Shown here: positions 25,826-34,700 of the stretch, one piece after another | Layout: every line of letters starts with the position of its first letter | Position numbering within the stretch: position 1 is the stretch's first letter | NCBI RefSeq assembly: GCF_021532655.1 | Contig: NZ_JAKGAS010000003.1 | Coordinates: 416,911-480,910, forward strand | Length of the DNA: 64,000 nucleotides | Direction: 5' to 3' | Source of the DNA: Paraglaciecola algarum | GTDB taxonomy: Bacteria; Pseudomonadota; Gammaproteobacteria; Enterobacterales; Alteromonadaceae | Notes under the pieces: model-generated | What the model was told of the DNA's origin: nothing | The model's input: only the letters and a program-made list of their open reading frames with translations | The model's database searches: none | Program-made: the position numbers and the translations under genes

Positions 25826-27142
25826 TTAATATTTGTTTGCTTGCTGGTCAGGATTAAGAATTCTAACTTCACGTTGGGGAAAGGGTATTTCAATACCATT
25901 AGCTCTTAATGTTTCAAAGATTATCAACATTAAATCCCCACCCACTCGGTTTTTTCCGTCATCAATACCAATCATCCAAAACTCTACAAACATATTTACA
26001 CCTGAATCGCCAAAGCTGTCTATTTCGCAGTCTGGACGCTCCTCAAAGGGCACATCTAAACCACTTATCACTTGTGGGTGTGTCGCGACAGCCTCTTTAA
26101 TAAATTCAACCATACTGCGAATGTCAGTAGCATAAGGCACTGAAAAATCAACACGATAACGTTGTTTCGGATCTTTGTGTGTCCAGTTAATCATTAACGA
26201 CGAAATAAATTTTTCGTTGGGGACTAAAATGTCTTTTCCGTCGTAGGTTTCTAATACGGCATAACGCATTCTAAACTCACGGACAAAACCTTTTTGTCCG
26301 TCATCTAACTCAACAAAATCTCCCACAGTTAGCGAGCGATCGAGCAAAATGATAATGCCCGAAATAAAGTTTGAAGCTATTGACTGTAAGCCTAAACCAA
26401 GTCCCACACCCACAGCACCACCAAATACAGCTAAAGTAGTGAGATTCACTCCCATGACATTTAACAGCAACAAGATCACAATGCAAAACAAGCCAACTTC
26501 AAATAACTTGGTAAACACCTCTTTAGTCGGTATATCTAAGGAAGTTTGTTTTCTGATTACCGCTTTACCAAAGTTGTTTGAAACACGCCCCAACCAAAAT
26601 AAAAAACTACCGAAGATCAGCACCCTAAATACACCATAAGCTGACACGCTAACATTACCTACGGTCAAAGAAACTTCTTCGAGTCCAACAATAACCGTTG
26701 GCAGCAAACCCAATAAATGTAGTAATAAAATAGGTTGGCCAACCCACCTAAACAAAGAGGCAGCAAACTTATGCTGTACAAAGGCGCGAATAAGAGAATT
26801 AAAAAATAGCAAGATTGCTATGGCTAATGCCGTTTCAATTAACCAGGGTGTGTACTCTAAACTTTTACCCGCTTTAGTAGAGACTTGTAGCAGTATAATC
26901 GCCAATAAAGGAAACAATATGCCCCCCACTCGATAGGCCAGTTTTCTAACTGGGTGAGCACTGTCTAACGGTTCGTTGTGAGTTAAGCCCACACTGTGGC
27001 GGATCTTATAGGCAATACCGAAAGAGCACGAATAAATAGTTGCCAGAACACATAACTGAATATAAGTACTAGTATCGCCAAAAGCTTGTTCGGCAAGCTT
27101 TAGAAAATCTGAGATCAAGGTTGAGATTGATGTAAAGTCCAT
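25826..27142 (-). CDS. MscS-family mechanosensitive channel (438 residues)
   Basis: About six hydrophobic helices precede the MscS core. The pore helix and its gate are clear (GGAVGVGLGLGLQSIASNF, about residues 244-262), then SGIIILLDRSLTVGDFVELDDG, and the beta and alpha-beta cage domains ending NGIEIPFPQREVRIL. It should sit in the inner membrane and open under tension to release osmolytes. The extra N-terminal helices make it larger than E. coli MscS (286 residues). It is convergent with rimK. Confidence 0.92.
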   Translation of the reverse strand: MDFTSISTLISDFLKLAEQAFGDTSTYIQLCVLATIYSCSFGIAYKIRHSVGLTHNEPLDSAHPVRKLAYRVGGILFPLLAIILLQVSTKAGKSLEYTPWLIETALAIAILLFFNSLIRAFVQHKFAASLFRWVGQPILLLHLLGLLPTVIVGLEEVSLTVGNVSVSAYGVFRVLIFGSFLFWLGRVSNNFGKAVIRKQTSLDIPTKEVFTKLFEVGLFCIVILLLLNVMGVNLTTLAVFGGAVGVGLGLGLQSIASNFISGIIILLDRSLTVGDFVELDDGQKGFVREFRMRYAVLETYDGKDILVPNEKFISSLMINWTHKDPKQRYRVDFSVPYATDIRSMVEFIKEAVATHPQVISGLDVPFEERPDCEIDSFGDSGVNMFVEFWMIGIDDGKNRVGGDLMLIIFETLRANGIEIPFPQREVRILNPDQQANKY

Positions 27143-27514
27143 TCTCTTAGAACCTTTATATTTAGAAAAAGCATACTATGAACGATTTCCCTGACATTGC
27201 ATAGCCGTTTGATCTGCTTGCTTAATATTGTATTTGCCCCTAATGTTAAATGACTCTTCATCCACAGATCTATTTGTGCTCTATTATATGATAAGCAACT
27301 AAATTACATATAAAATATCACACCATATATATAGCGGTGTATTTATTCTATTCGTAAATTCCCGCTCTTGTTCAGTCTCAAGAAATAGATTTGGGTTTCG
27401 ACAATAATACGATTGTTTCACGTTAATAAGTATTCACTCTGCGAGAATTTAAAATGACTTAATCAAAATCTGCCGGATGTATTCTGAGTGCTGACATATT
27501 AAGATAAATTGTTA
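27143..27514. other. Intergenic stretch with a partial repeat copy
   Basis: No gene seen. It contains the short repeat copy at 27426-27454 and an imperfect inverted pair TCACACC/GGTGTA around 27318-27345. The upstream part is the leader of the MscS gene at 25826-27142. Confidence 0.5.
27426..27454. repeat. Dispersed intergenic repeat, copy 3 (partial)
   Basis: It shares ATAA..TT.ACTCTGCGAGAATTTAAAA with the right half of the copies at 5175 and 25696. Confidence 0.45.
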
Positions 27515-28783
27515 TTAAATCCCCGTTTTAGGAATACTCTGTAGCAAATCATCATAGTGGGCATAAATTTTGGTAACATCCATTTTGTTCAAGAAACCTG
27601 AACAGGTAAGATAAGCTAATAAATAACGGGCATCCTTAACCCAAGGCGGTAGGTATTTTGCAGGTTGACACAGTCCCATTTTTTCCAGTTTGTACAATAC
27701 TGGGATATCTTCAATATCTAACTTCCCACAAAACAATAATTTAAGACAATCTGCTCTACCATTCGCCGCTATGGCCTTTAAAAAATTATGAACACGGATA
27801 AGACCTTCTAAATAAACCCCGTCTTTTGTGAAAGGTGCCCCTCCAGAAACAACTCCACCTCTAAACACTCTGCGAGTATTTTCATAAGCTTGGGATTCAT
27901 TGCCGATACGCCCGAGAAAATAATCAAAAACCTGCAGAAAATCGGCACCGTCAATCGACATTTGAATCGCAATGATACGATCAGCGAGTCTGCGTAAGCG
28001 ATCTAAATCAATTGAGTTGGTAATATATTCAGAAAAAACCGCTAATCCTTCTTGGGTTTTAGTGGTGCCGGGATGCCCTGCCGCCAATATTTTCAAGTCA
28101 GTTTGCTGTAAACCATTAATCGATGTTGCCACATGAATATGGGCTTCATGATGAATTAATTGTTGTGCATCAAAATCTGTAAAACAGGCGGACTTTCTAA
28201 TTCTAATCAACTTAGCACTCGCTAAGGCATTAGCGGAAAGTTCATCTACTATTTCAACTTGAGGTGCGTCTTTGCCAAACATATCAAGCACAGCTACCTT
28301 CATTTGTCGGGCAATATCAGATGCGAGGTAACACATAGCTGGCGGTGCGCCTAAATCGTAACCATTGTAACTAGCAATTTGTTTATCAAAGGTTGCAGCT
28401 AATTCCAGAGGTGTTGATTTACCATCGACAAAAGGATTAGTCGGCTTACCATATAATTTTTCTGAAAACTCATAGAATTGTTTATTGCCAGTTGAAGCCA
28501 TCATTAAAGCACTGTATTCCAGCTTAATCGCTATTCTTTCCAGCCATTGATCAATATCTGACTTACCTAACAAGGACCTAGCTTGTTTCACTAAAGAAAG
28601 CGTCTGAGCTGCATCAAATTCAGGATAATCTACCTTAGGTAACGCTTGGCATTTATCAGCAAAAAATTGTGTTTTAACCTCTCTGCGCCACTCCACATGA
28701 GACAAAATTCGAATGGATTGACTAGCGGTATACAAGATTGCACTGACATTACGAATGCGTTCTTTTTCTGATCCAATACTCAT
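27515..28783 (-). CDS. DUF1704 / MATCAP-family zinc carboxypeptidase homologue
   Basis: The 422-residue protein carries the family's metal site: HEAHIH gives an H-E-x-x-x-H motif (His212, Glu213, His217), and TQEGLA supplies Glu245. This QEGLA motif names the bacterial family. Eukaryotic relatives (MATCAP1/2) are tubulin carboxypeptidases that remove C-terminal residues. The bacterial substrate is unknown. No signal peptide is present, so it is cytoplasmic. Its start codon overlaps the stop of the upstream mscS gene (TAATG), so the two are translationally coupled, with a DUF432 gene before them. The active-site residues look complete. Confidence 0.88.
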   Translation of the reverse strand: MSIGSEKERIRNVSAILYTASQSIRILSHVEWRREVKTQFFADKCQALPKVDYPEFDAAQTLSLVKQARSLLGKSDIDQWLERIAIKLEYSALMMASTGNKQFYEFSEKLYGKPTNPFVDGKSTPLELAATFDKQIASYNGYDLGAPPAMCYLASDIARQMKVAVLDMFGKDAPQVEIVDELSANALASAKLIRIRKSACFTDFDAQQLIHHEAHIHVATSINGLQQTDLKILAAGHPGTTKTQEGLAVFSEYITNSIDLDRLRRLADRIIAIQMSIDGADFLQVFDYFLGRIGNESQAYENTRRVFRGGVVSGGAPFTKDGVYLEGLIRVHNFLKAIAANGRADCLKLLFCGKLDIEDIPVLYKLEKMGLCQPAKYLPPWVKDARYLLAYLTCSGFLNKMDVTKIYAHYDDLLQSIPKTGI

Positions 28784-29682
28784 TATTTATTCACCTTTGC
28801 ATCATCATCCGACTTGCTTTTTGCGGCCTTAGAGTAGGTGTTTTGCATAGCAATAGGCATAGGTTTTGTTGCTTCGCCACTATATATACTAAGATGTGGA
28901 AAGGGTATTTCGATCCCTTCTTGGTCAAATACTTTTTTAATTTCTTGATACATAGTATTTTTTAACGCCAAAAAATTCTCTCGCTTTGACCAAACAGAAA
29001 ATTGAATATTCACTGCAGACGAGCCAAAACCTAATAAAATAAATAGCGGCGCAGGTTCATCCAAACACTTAGTATTTTTGTTAGCAACTTCGCTTAACAA
29101 TTGTTGAACTCTTGCAATGTCTTCTTTGTACGCAATACCTATGGATAAATCTGCTCGACGGATCGGAAACTTAGTCAAAGTGGTCACTTGAGTTTTAATC
29201 ATGCTCTCATTTGGTATACGTACAAATAAGTTATCAAATGTTCGGAGTTTGACTGACAATAAATCAATCGAAATGACTTCTCCGGTAGTTTCGCCGACAC
29301 GGATCACATCACCTATTGAAAAAGGTCGCTCCATCATTAGAAAAATACCACTAATTAAATTTGAGGCCGATGTTTGTGAAGCAAACCCTATGGCGACACT
29401 TAAAATCCCTGCGGCTCCCAATACTACGCTTAAGTCAAAACCGAGTTCTCGTAATGCCGATATCGCCATTAAAATAAAAATGCCATAAAACACAGCGCGC
29501 TTAAGCTGCACTTTTCCATGAGCACTTAAGTTGGCAAACTCTATACGTAATAGAGAGCTACTGGCGATTTTCGCTAAGAAATACCCCATGACTAAAATCA
29601 ATAGTGCTTTACTAATTTCAAACAAATGTAACTGCTCAATTAAACTCATTAGTGATCTCGTTTCTTGCACTGCGTACTCCAA
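28783..29682 (-). CDS. MscS-family mechanosensitive channel (299 residues)
   Basis: The size is close to E. coli MscS. Three N-terminal helices end in the pore helix GAAGILSVAIGFASQTSASN (about residues 90-109), then FLMMERPFSIGDVIRVG and a C-terminal cage ending GIEIPFPHLSIY. It is the middle gene of DUF432-mscS-DUF1704, 13 bases after the DUF432 stop and overlapping DUF1704 by one base. This linkage suggests the channel works with the two soluble proteins. It is clearly different in sequence from the MscS at 25826-27142. Confidence 0.92.
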   Translation of the reverse strand: MEYAVQETRSLMSLIEQLHLFEISKALLILVMGYFLAKIASSSLLRIEFANLSAHGKVQLKRAVFYGIFILMAISALRELGFDLSVVLGAAGILSVAIGFASQTSASNLISGIFLMMERPFSIGDVIRVGETTGEVISIDLLSVKLRTFDNLFVRIPNESMIKTQVTTLTKFPIRRADLSIGIAYKEDIARVQQLLSEVANKNTKCLDEPAPLFILLGFGSSAVNIQFSVWSKRENFLALKNTMYQEIKKVFDQEGIEIPFPHLSIYSGEATKPMPIAMQNTYSKAAKSKSDDDAKVNK

Positions 29683-29694
29683 ATGTGTGACTTT

Positions 29695-30489
29695 CTAAGC
29701 TAACAAACTCTTAATCGACTTGACCAATTGATGTTGGTTAGATTTTTCTCTTGCCATTGATATCACCTTATTATCCTTAACCATATGTTGAGGTAGATGA
29801 TGACTAAGTTGCAAAACCGCTTTATCAGAATCATCATGCCGAGTGATCTCTACTTTTTGCGTCCAAAACTGCTGCTCGTCGTCTACATATAAATTTAATA
29901 ACAGAGCCGGAAGATTAATTCTGTCTATGGTCAAAACGTCTAGGTGTTCATTTTTGATTAATATAGGTGTAATTGCTCGGTGACAACGTTTTTCTATTTG
30001 TGACAAGTCAATTCGAGCATCGGTAAATTTGGCGTAACACAATTCACCGTGCATAGTCGACGAGCCAAACCAAGAGTCAGATGGGCGCCAAAAAGGTATA
30101 TCCACCATAGAAGTATGACTTTCTCTAATATTGACTGAAAACCACAAAGGCGAGCTGATGTACAACTCAACGTGTTCACCCGGCAAGACGTTTAATGAGG
30201 TCGCTGGCCTAGCAACGATGGACCTATCCGCTAATTTAGGTTGGACTTTTAGACTGTCCGTGGTGTGGGTGACTAGATGTCTTGAATAAGGCACATCTTG
30301 TAGCGTTTTGGTTGTTTTTAATGATGAGGTAACAATTTGTGCATGACTTTCTGTATTAACCTCTTTATTCCAAATAATCCACTCTTTATCTAAACGCTGG
30401 ATAGCTATTTTTCTATCACCAACACTCCAAACTTTAATATCGTTTAAGCCAAAGGCAACGTCTCCCCACCACTGTGTATTTTTAGCCAT
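29695..30489 (-). CDS. DUF432 family protein
   Basis: The 264-residue beta-rich protein begins WWGDVAFGLNDIKVWSVGDR and contains a central block VELYISSPLWFSVNIRES and DIPFWRPSDSWFGSSTMHGELCYA (about residues 108-152), which I recognise as DUF432. The family is found in bacteria and archaea, often beside mechanosensitive channels; its activity is unknown. No signal peptide or membrane helix is visible. It is the first gene of the three-gene unit with mscS and DUF1704. Confidence 0.8.
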   Translation of the reverse strand: MAKNTQWWGDVAFGLNDIKVWSVGDRKIAIQRLDKEWIIWNKEVNTESHAQIVTSSLKTTKTLQDVPYSRHLVTHTTDSLKVQPKLADRSIVARPATSLNVLPGEHVELYISSPLWFSVNIRESHTSMVDIPFWRPSDSWFGSSTMHGELCYAKFTDARIDLSQIEKRCHRAITPILIKNEHLDVLTIDRINLPALLLNLYVDDEQQFWTQKVEITRHDDSDKAVLQLSHHLPQHMVKDNKVISMAREKSNQHQLVKSIKSLLA

Positions 30490-30788
30490 ACCGACTCCGA
30501 AAAACTAAATAAACTGAAGTTTGTCTAACGCTAACTGCCGTTTAATCATAGCCAGTGTTAACTTTACTCCACATTAAATCCACAAATATTGTGGCGCTTT
30601 ATTGCGTTACTGAACACAACCCCAATCCATAGAAAAGGATAAACAGCCTAAGAAGGTAAACAGTTACAAGGCGGCTCCTATAAAAGGCCCCTATACACTT
30701 TTACCAATTTGCTCTCTCAATAAGATTGACTTATAACACGTAAACTTTAAGCTTCAAATGATAAATACCGAATCAAAGAGATAGTGAT

Positions 30789-31133
30789 ATTAAGCAAATA
30801 AAGTTCGATGCAACAACCGACATCAATAATAAGGCTAGTTGGTACGTATATATTATCGAAAATAGATTAGGCCAGTTTTATACGGGGATCTGTACCAATA
30901 TAACAAGGCGTTTTGCTGAACACCAATCAAATGGCCCTAAATGCGCAAAAGCCCTAAAAGGTAAAGGGCCTTTAACCTTAAAATTTTTTAGCCAAGTTGA
31001 CGATCATTCCCACGCATTAAAAACCGAAATTTGGATAAAAAAACAGTCTAAATCCAATAAAGTTAAATTAGTTGAAGGTCAGTTATCCGATACTTCACTT
31101 AAAAATATGTTGCACCTACAGGAGGTAAAATAG
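30789..31133 (+). CDS. GIY-YIG nuclease-like protein without a normal start codon
   Basis: A frame of about 114 codons reads through a GIY-YIG domain of the small UPF0213/YhbQ type: WYVYIIENRLGQFYTGICTN, then TRRFAEHQ, KGKGPLTLKFF and TEIWIKKQSKSNKVKLVEG. Its stop (31131-31133) lies one base before the glnE ATG, and the glnE Shine-Dalgarno (AGGAGG) is inside it, so the genes should be coupled. No ATG, GTG or TTG opens the frame. The candidates are ATT at 30789, preceded by AGAGAT, or the out-of-frame ATG at 30809, which would need a one-base shift near 30825-30832. A frameshift or sequence error is likely. Confidence 0.6.
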   Translation: MKQIKFDATTDINNKASWYVYIIENRLGQFYTGICTNITRRFAEHQSNGPKCAKALKGKGPLTLKFFSQVDDHSHALKTEIWIKKQSKSNKVKLVEGQLSDTSLKNMLHLQEVK

Positions 31134-31134
31134 A

Positions 31135-34029
31135 ATGCAAACCTCGCTTTCAAAAGAATTAGCAGAATTAGGCAAACAACGCTGGGATTGTTTAACTGAA
31201 CATAAAGACTTTGATCCGCAATTCAACACCTATCAAAATCAAATTGAACAAGGTTTTGCACTGAGCGAATTTATTTTCGAACATTGCAGCATCAAAACCG
31301 ACTGGTTACGCCAATTGTTGACTGAACAACAGCTATTTGCCGACACAATAGATTATGCGCATGAGCTAAATGAACGACTAACTCAAGTAACAGACGAAGT
31401 TTCTTTACATAAGGTACTACGTCAATTTAGAAATTATCATATGGTACGTATTGCCTGGCGAGATCTTCTTAACATGCAGACTATTGAAAGTTCTGTAGCA
31501 CAAGTTTCTGAGCTGGCCGTACAATTGATCAATCAGTCTAATTACTGGTTGTATCAATCTCTCACCCCTAGGTTTGGCACTCCGCAAGGCGAACATGGCC
31601 CGCTACCTATGCTAATTCTAGGTATGGGGAAATTAGGTGGCAAGGAGCTAAACTTTTCTTCAGATATCGATCTTATTTTTACCTACGCCAATCAGGGGGA
31701 TACCCAAGGTGGACGTAAATCAATCGAGCACCAACAGTTTTTTATTAAATTAGCCCAAAAACTGATTACCTCTTTAAATCAAATAACCGCTGATGGACAG
31801 GTATTTAGAGTAGACATGCGCTTACGGCCATTTGGTGAAAGTGGCCCCTTAGTCATGCATTTTGATGCCATGGAAGATTATTACCAAGAGCAAGGCCGTG
31901 ATTGGGAAAGATATGCCATGTTAAAGGCGCGTATTCTTAACCCCCCTTGCGAATATACCCAAGAGTTAAGTCAAATACTTAGACCTTTTATCTATCGTCG
32001 TTATTTAGATTTTAGTGCGATAGAGTCACTCCGCACCATGAAACACATGATCCAACAAGAAGTCAGACGCCGTGGTTTAGTCAACAATATAAAATTAGGT
32101 CAAGGAGGCATTCGCGAAGCCGAATTTGTAGTACAAAGTTTGCAGCTAATTAATGGTGGTCGTGAATCCAGCTTACAAACACAAAGCTTACAAGCTGCTT
32201 TACTCGAACTGACGGCGCTGGATATCATCCCTAAACAAAGTGCTCAACAGATATTAAAAAGTTATTTATGGATGCGAAAAGTTGAACATTGCTTGCAACA
32301 ATTTGCCGATAAACAGACTCAATTATTGCCGGACGATGAACTTGATCAAAGTCGCTTAAACACTATTTTAGGGTTCGATAATTATTCTGAATTTATGCAG
32401 ACCTTGCAACATCATCATGATGCCATCCACCAGCAGTTTTTATTATTAGTGAAAGACGAAACCAATGACCAACAGCCATCGGCTGATAAATTAAATCAAT
32501 CAGCTATGGAACTATGGCATCTAGATTTAGAGCAAGCTGAAGCGCAATTACTATTTATCCAGTTAGCTGAACAACACAAGATGACCTTATCAGTAGAAGA
32601 ATTTACCGATGAGTTTTTTCAACTATATTCAACTTTCAAAGATAGCTTACAGAAAAAAAGAGTGGGTCAGCGGGGCTTAAGTATTTTAAATCAGTTAATG
32701 CCATTGGTGTTCAAACTAATTTGGTCATCCAATTCCCATAACCCAATTAAATTGCAAAATAGAATATTAACAGTTTTACAGGCGATTTTAGGACGCACAG
32801 CCTATTTACAACTGTTATGGGAAAACCAAGGCGCATTAGGTCAACTCATTAAGTTATGTGATGCAAGCCCTTGGGTGACAGAACAAATTTCTCGTTTTCC
32901 TTTGTTACTGGATGAATTGTTAAATCCAGTCACCTTGTATCAACCTATTGAAAAAGGCCAGTATAGTGATGAATTAAGACAGTCTTTGTTACGAGTTGAA
33001 CCAGAAGATTTAGAGTTACAGATGGAAACATTGCGCCAATTTAAACTGACTCAGCAATTGAAGATTGCCGCAGCGGATATATCCAACGTTTTACCTGTGA
33101 TGCAAATAAGCGATCATCTGACCTATTTAGCCGAAGCTATTATTCATCAAGTTGTGGATATTGCATGGCAACAAATGACTGACAAATATGGCTCTCCAAC
33201 CTGCCAAATCCAAGGCCTTAGAAATATCCAAGACAAGGGTTTTGCTGTGATCGGGTATGGAAAAATGGGCGGCTGGGAACTAGGCTATGGCTCCGACTTA
33301 GATCTAGTATTTTTACATAATTGCCAAGGAAATGAGCTAACTGATGGTAATAAACCCATTGAGTCAGCTAATTTCTATTTCAAACTAGCTCAACGAATTT
33401 TACATATTTTTACCATCAAAACAGGTTTAGGCTGGTTATATGAGGTGGATATGCGCCTGCGGCCCTCAGGTAATGCAGGCTTGTTAGTGTGTCATATCAA
33501 TGGCTATATTGAATACCAAAAAAGTGAAGCTTGGACATGGGAGCATCAAGCCTTGTGTCGAGCACGCTTTATTAGTGGTTGCGCAGATATACACAAAATA
33601 TTTGTAGATTTACGCTTAGCTGTTTTATCCCTGCCTAGAAAAACATCTGAATTAACATCTGAAGTGACTGAAATGCGTGAAAAAATGCGTAACCATTTAG
33701 CCCAAGGTAACGAGTACAAATTAGATTTAAAACAAGATCAAGGTGGTGTGGCTGATATTGAGTTTTTAGTGCAGTTTATGTTGTTAGCACATACTAAAGA
33801 AAATCCGCAGATAGCTATCTGGACCGATAATTTTAGAGTATTAAAGGAGTTAGCTAAACTAAACATCATCACTGAAAATGAGTCAGATTTACTCATTCAA
33901 GCTTATTTAGAGTACCGAAAACACACACATAGACTTGCATTACAAAATGCAAAATTGATCAAAACAACACCTGAGTTAATTAGTCACCAAAAAAATGTCA
34001 CCCGTATTTGGAATAAGTACTTAACCTGA
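31135..34029 (+). CDS. glnE: Bifunctional glutamine synthetase adenylyltransferase/adenylyl-removing enzyme
   Basis: The 964-residue protein has the two tandem nucleotidyltransferase domains of GlnE, each with a G..G then D-x-D signature: GMGKLGGKELNFSSDIDLIF (about residues 162-181) and GYGKMGGWELGYGSDLDLVF (about 705-724). The N-terminal domain removes and the C-terminal domain adds AMP on glutamine synthetase in response to nitrogen status through PII. The ATG is preceded by AGGAGG and overlaps the end of the GIY-YIG frame. All catalytic residues look intact. Confidence 0.97.
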   Translation: MQTSLSKELAELGKQRWDCLTEHKDFDPQFNTYQNQIEQGFALSEFIFEHCSIKTDWLRQLLTEQQLFADTIDYAHELNERLTQVTDEVSLHKVLRQFRNYHMVRIAWRDLLNMQTIESSVAQVSELAVQLINQSNYWLYQSLTPRFGTPQGEHGPLPMLILGMGKLGGKELNFSSDIDLIFTYANQGDTQGGRKSIEHQQFFIKLAQKLITSLNQITADGQVFRVDMRLRPFGESGPLVMHFDAMEDYYQEQGRDWERYAMLKARILNPPCEYTQELSQILRPFIYRRYLDFSAIESLRTMKHMIQQEVRRRGLVNNIKLGQGGIREAEFVVQSLQLINGGRESSLQTQSLQAALLELTALDIIPKQSAQQILKSYLWMRKVEHCLQQFADKQTQLLPDDELDQSRLNTILGFDNYSEFMQTLQHHHDAIHQQFLLLVKDETNDQQPSADKLNQSAMELWHLDLEQAEAQLLFIQLAEQHKMTLSVEEFTDEFFQLYSTFKDSLQKKRVGQRGLSILNQLMPLVFKLIWSSNSHNPIKLQNRILTVLQAILGRTAYLQLLWENQGALGQLIKLCDASPWVTEQISRFPLLLDELLNPVTLYQPIEKGQYSDELRQSLLRVEPEDLELQMETLRQFKLTQQLKIAAADISNVLPVMQISDHLTYLAEAIIHQVVDIAWQQMTDKYGSPTCQIQGLRNIQDKGFAVIGYGKMGGWELGYGSDLDLVFLHNCQGNELTDGNKPIESANFYFKLAQRILHIFTIKTGLGWLYEVDMRLRPSGNAGLLVCHINGYIEYQKSEAWTWEHQALCRARFISGCADIHKIFVDLRLAVLSLPRKTSELTSEVTEMREKMRNHLAQGNEYKLDLKQDQGGVADIEFLVQFMLLAHTKENPQIAIWTDNFRVLKELAKLNIITENESDLLIQAYLEYRKHTHRLALQNAKLIKTTPELISHQKNVTRIWNKYLT

Positions 34030-34042
34030 AGTTAATTTGTCG

Positions 34043-34072
34043 TCTTGGCTCGTATGTTAACGGCGAGCCAAG
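34043..34072. terminator. Hairpin between convergent glnE and TcpQ-domain gene
   Basis: CTTGGCTCG (34044-34052) pairs perfectly with CGAGCCAAG (34064-34072). It overlaps the last codons of the minus-strand gene and lies 15 bases after the glnE stop. No T-run follows, so termination is possible but not certain. Confidence 0.45.
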
Positions 34073-34674
34073 GCACAATATTTTCTCAAATAATCCGTGT
34101 CTTTTTCTGTGATAACTAAAGAACGTTGTTTAGGGCACATATAAGCTTTTACTTCGCCATCAAAATTAGCATCGATAGCGGTGGCTATCATCCTCAAACT
34201 GCCAAGTATAGAATCATCTAATTGAAAGGTATGCTTAATAATAAAGTCTTGATCTAATTCCCAAATAACTTGCATGCCTTCCAACTCAGCATAATCAGTA
34301 ATGGCACTGCGTAATGTACTACCTGATTTAAAAGAACGATGTTTATGTTCTCCTACCCAACGTCCTGATGTAGGTTTTTGTAATCTTTCCATCTTTCTTA
34401 AACGATTAGTCAATGGTTCCTGCGGCGTTGTCACGGGTAACACAAAATCTCCTAACTCCTCTACCAAAGGATCACGAGAGGTTAACTTATAGTCTGAGTA
34501 AAAATCACTCATATTTTCAGCAATAGATTTTGGTCCTTCCCCATCGGGACGAACCGTCGAGACTCGACTGTTTTGCAGATATAAAACAATCCCAGCTATC
34601 ACCAAAATGACAATAGCTAATGACACATGTTTCATCCAAAACATTGAATTCGTTACCCTCTTATTTTTTGCCAT
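34057..34674 (-). CDS. Membrane-anchored protein with TcpQ C-terminal domain
   Basis: The 205-residue protein has one N-terminal membrane helix (HVSLAIVILVIAGIVLYL, about residues 16-33) and a periplasmic part. Its last 90 residues (STLRSAITDYAELEGMQVIW to RSLVITEKD) resemble the TcpQ C-terminal domain found in pilus and secretion accessory proteins. No pilus genes are near. It follows the LpxL gene by 26 bases on the same strand, so it may be cotranscribed with it and act at the cell envelope. Confidence 0.7.
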   Translation of the reverse strand: MAKNKRVTNSMFWMKHVSLAIVILVIAGIVLYLQNSRVSTVRPDGEGPKSIAENMSDFYSDYKLTSRDPLVEELGDFVLPVTTPQEPLTNRLRKMERLQKPTSGRWVGEHKHRSFKSGSTLRSAITDYAELEGMQVIWELDQDFIIKHTFQLDDSILGSLRMIATAIDANFDGEVKAYMCPKQRSLVITEKDTDYLRKYCALARR

Positions 34675-34700
34675 AGGTTTACAATCAATTCCTCTGCATT

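Noticed and set aside
25003..26639. Open frames antisense to rimK and mscS
   Set aside because: They mirror well-supported genes; the composition explains the lack of stops.
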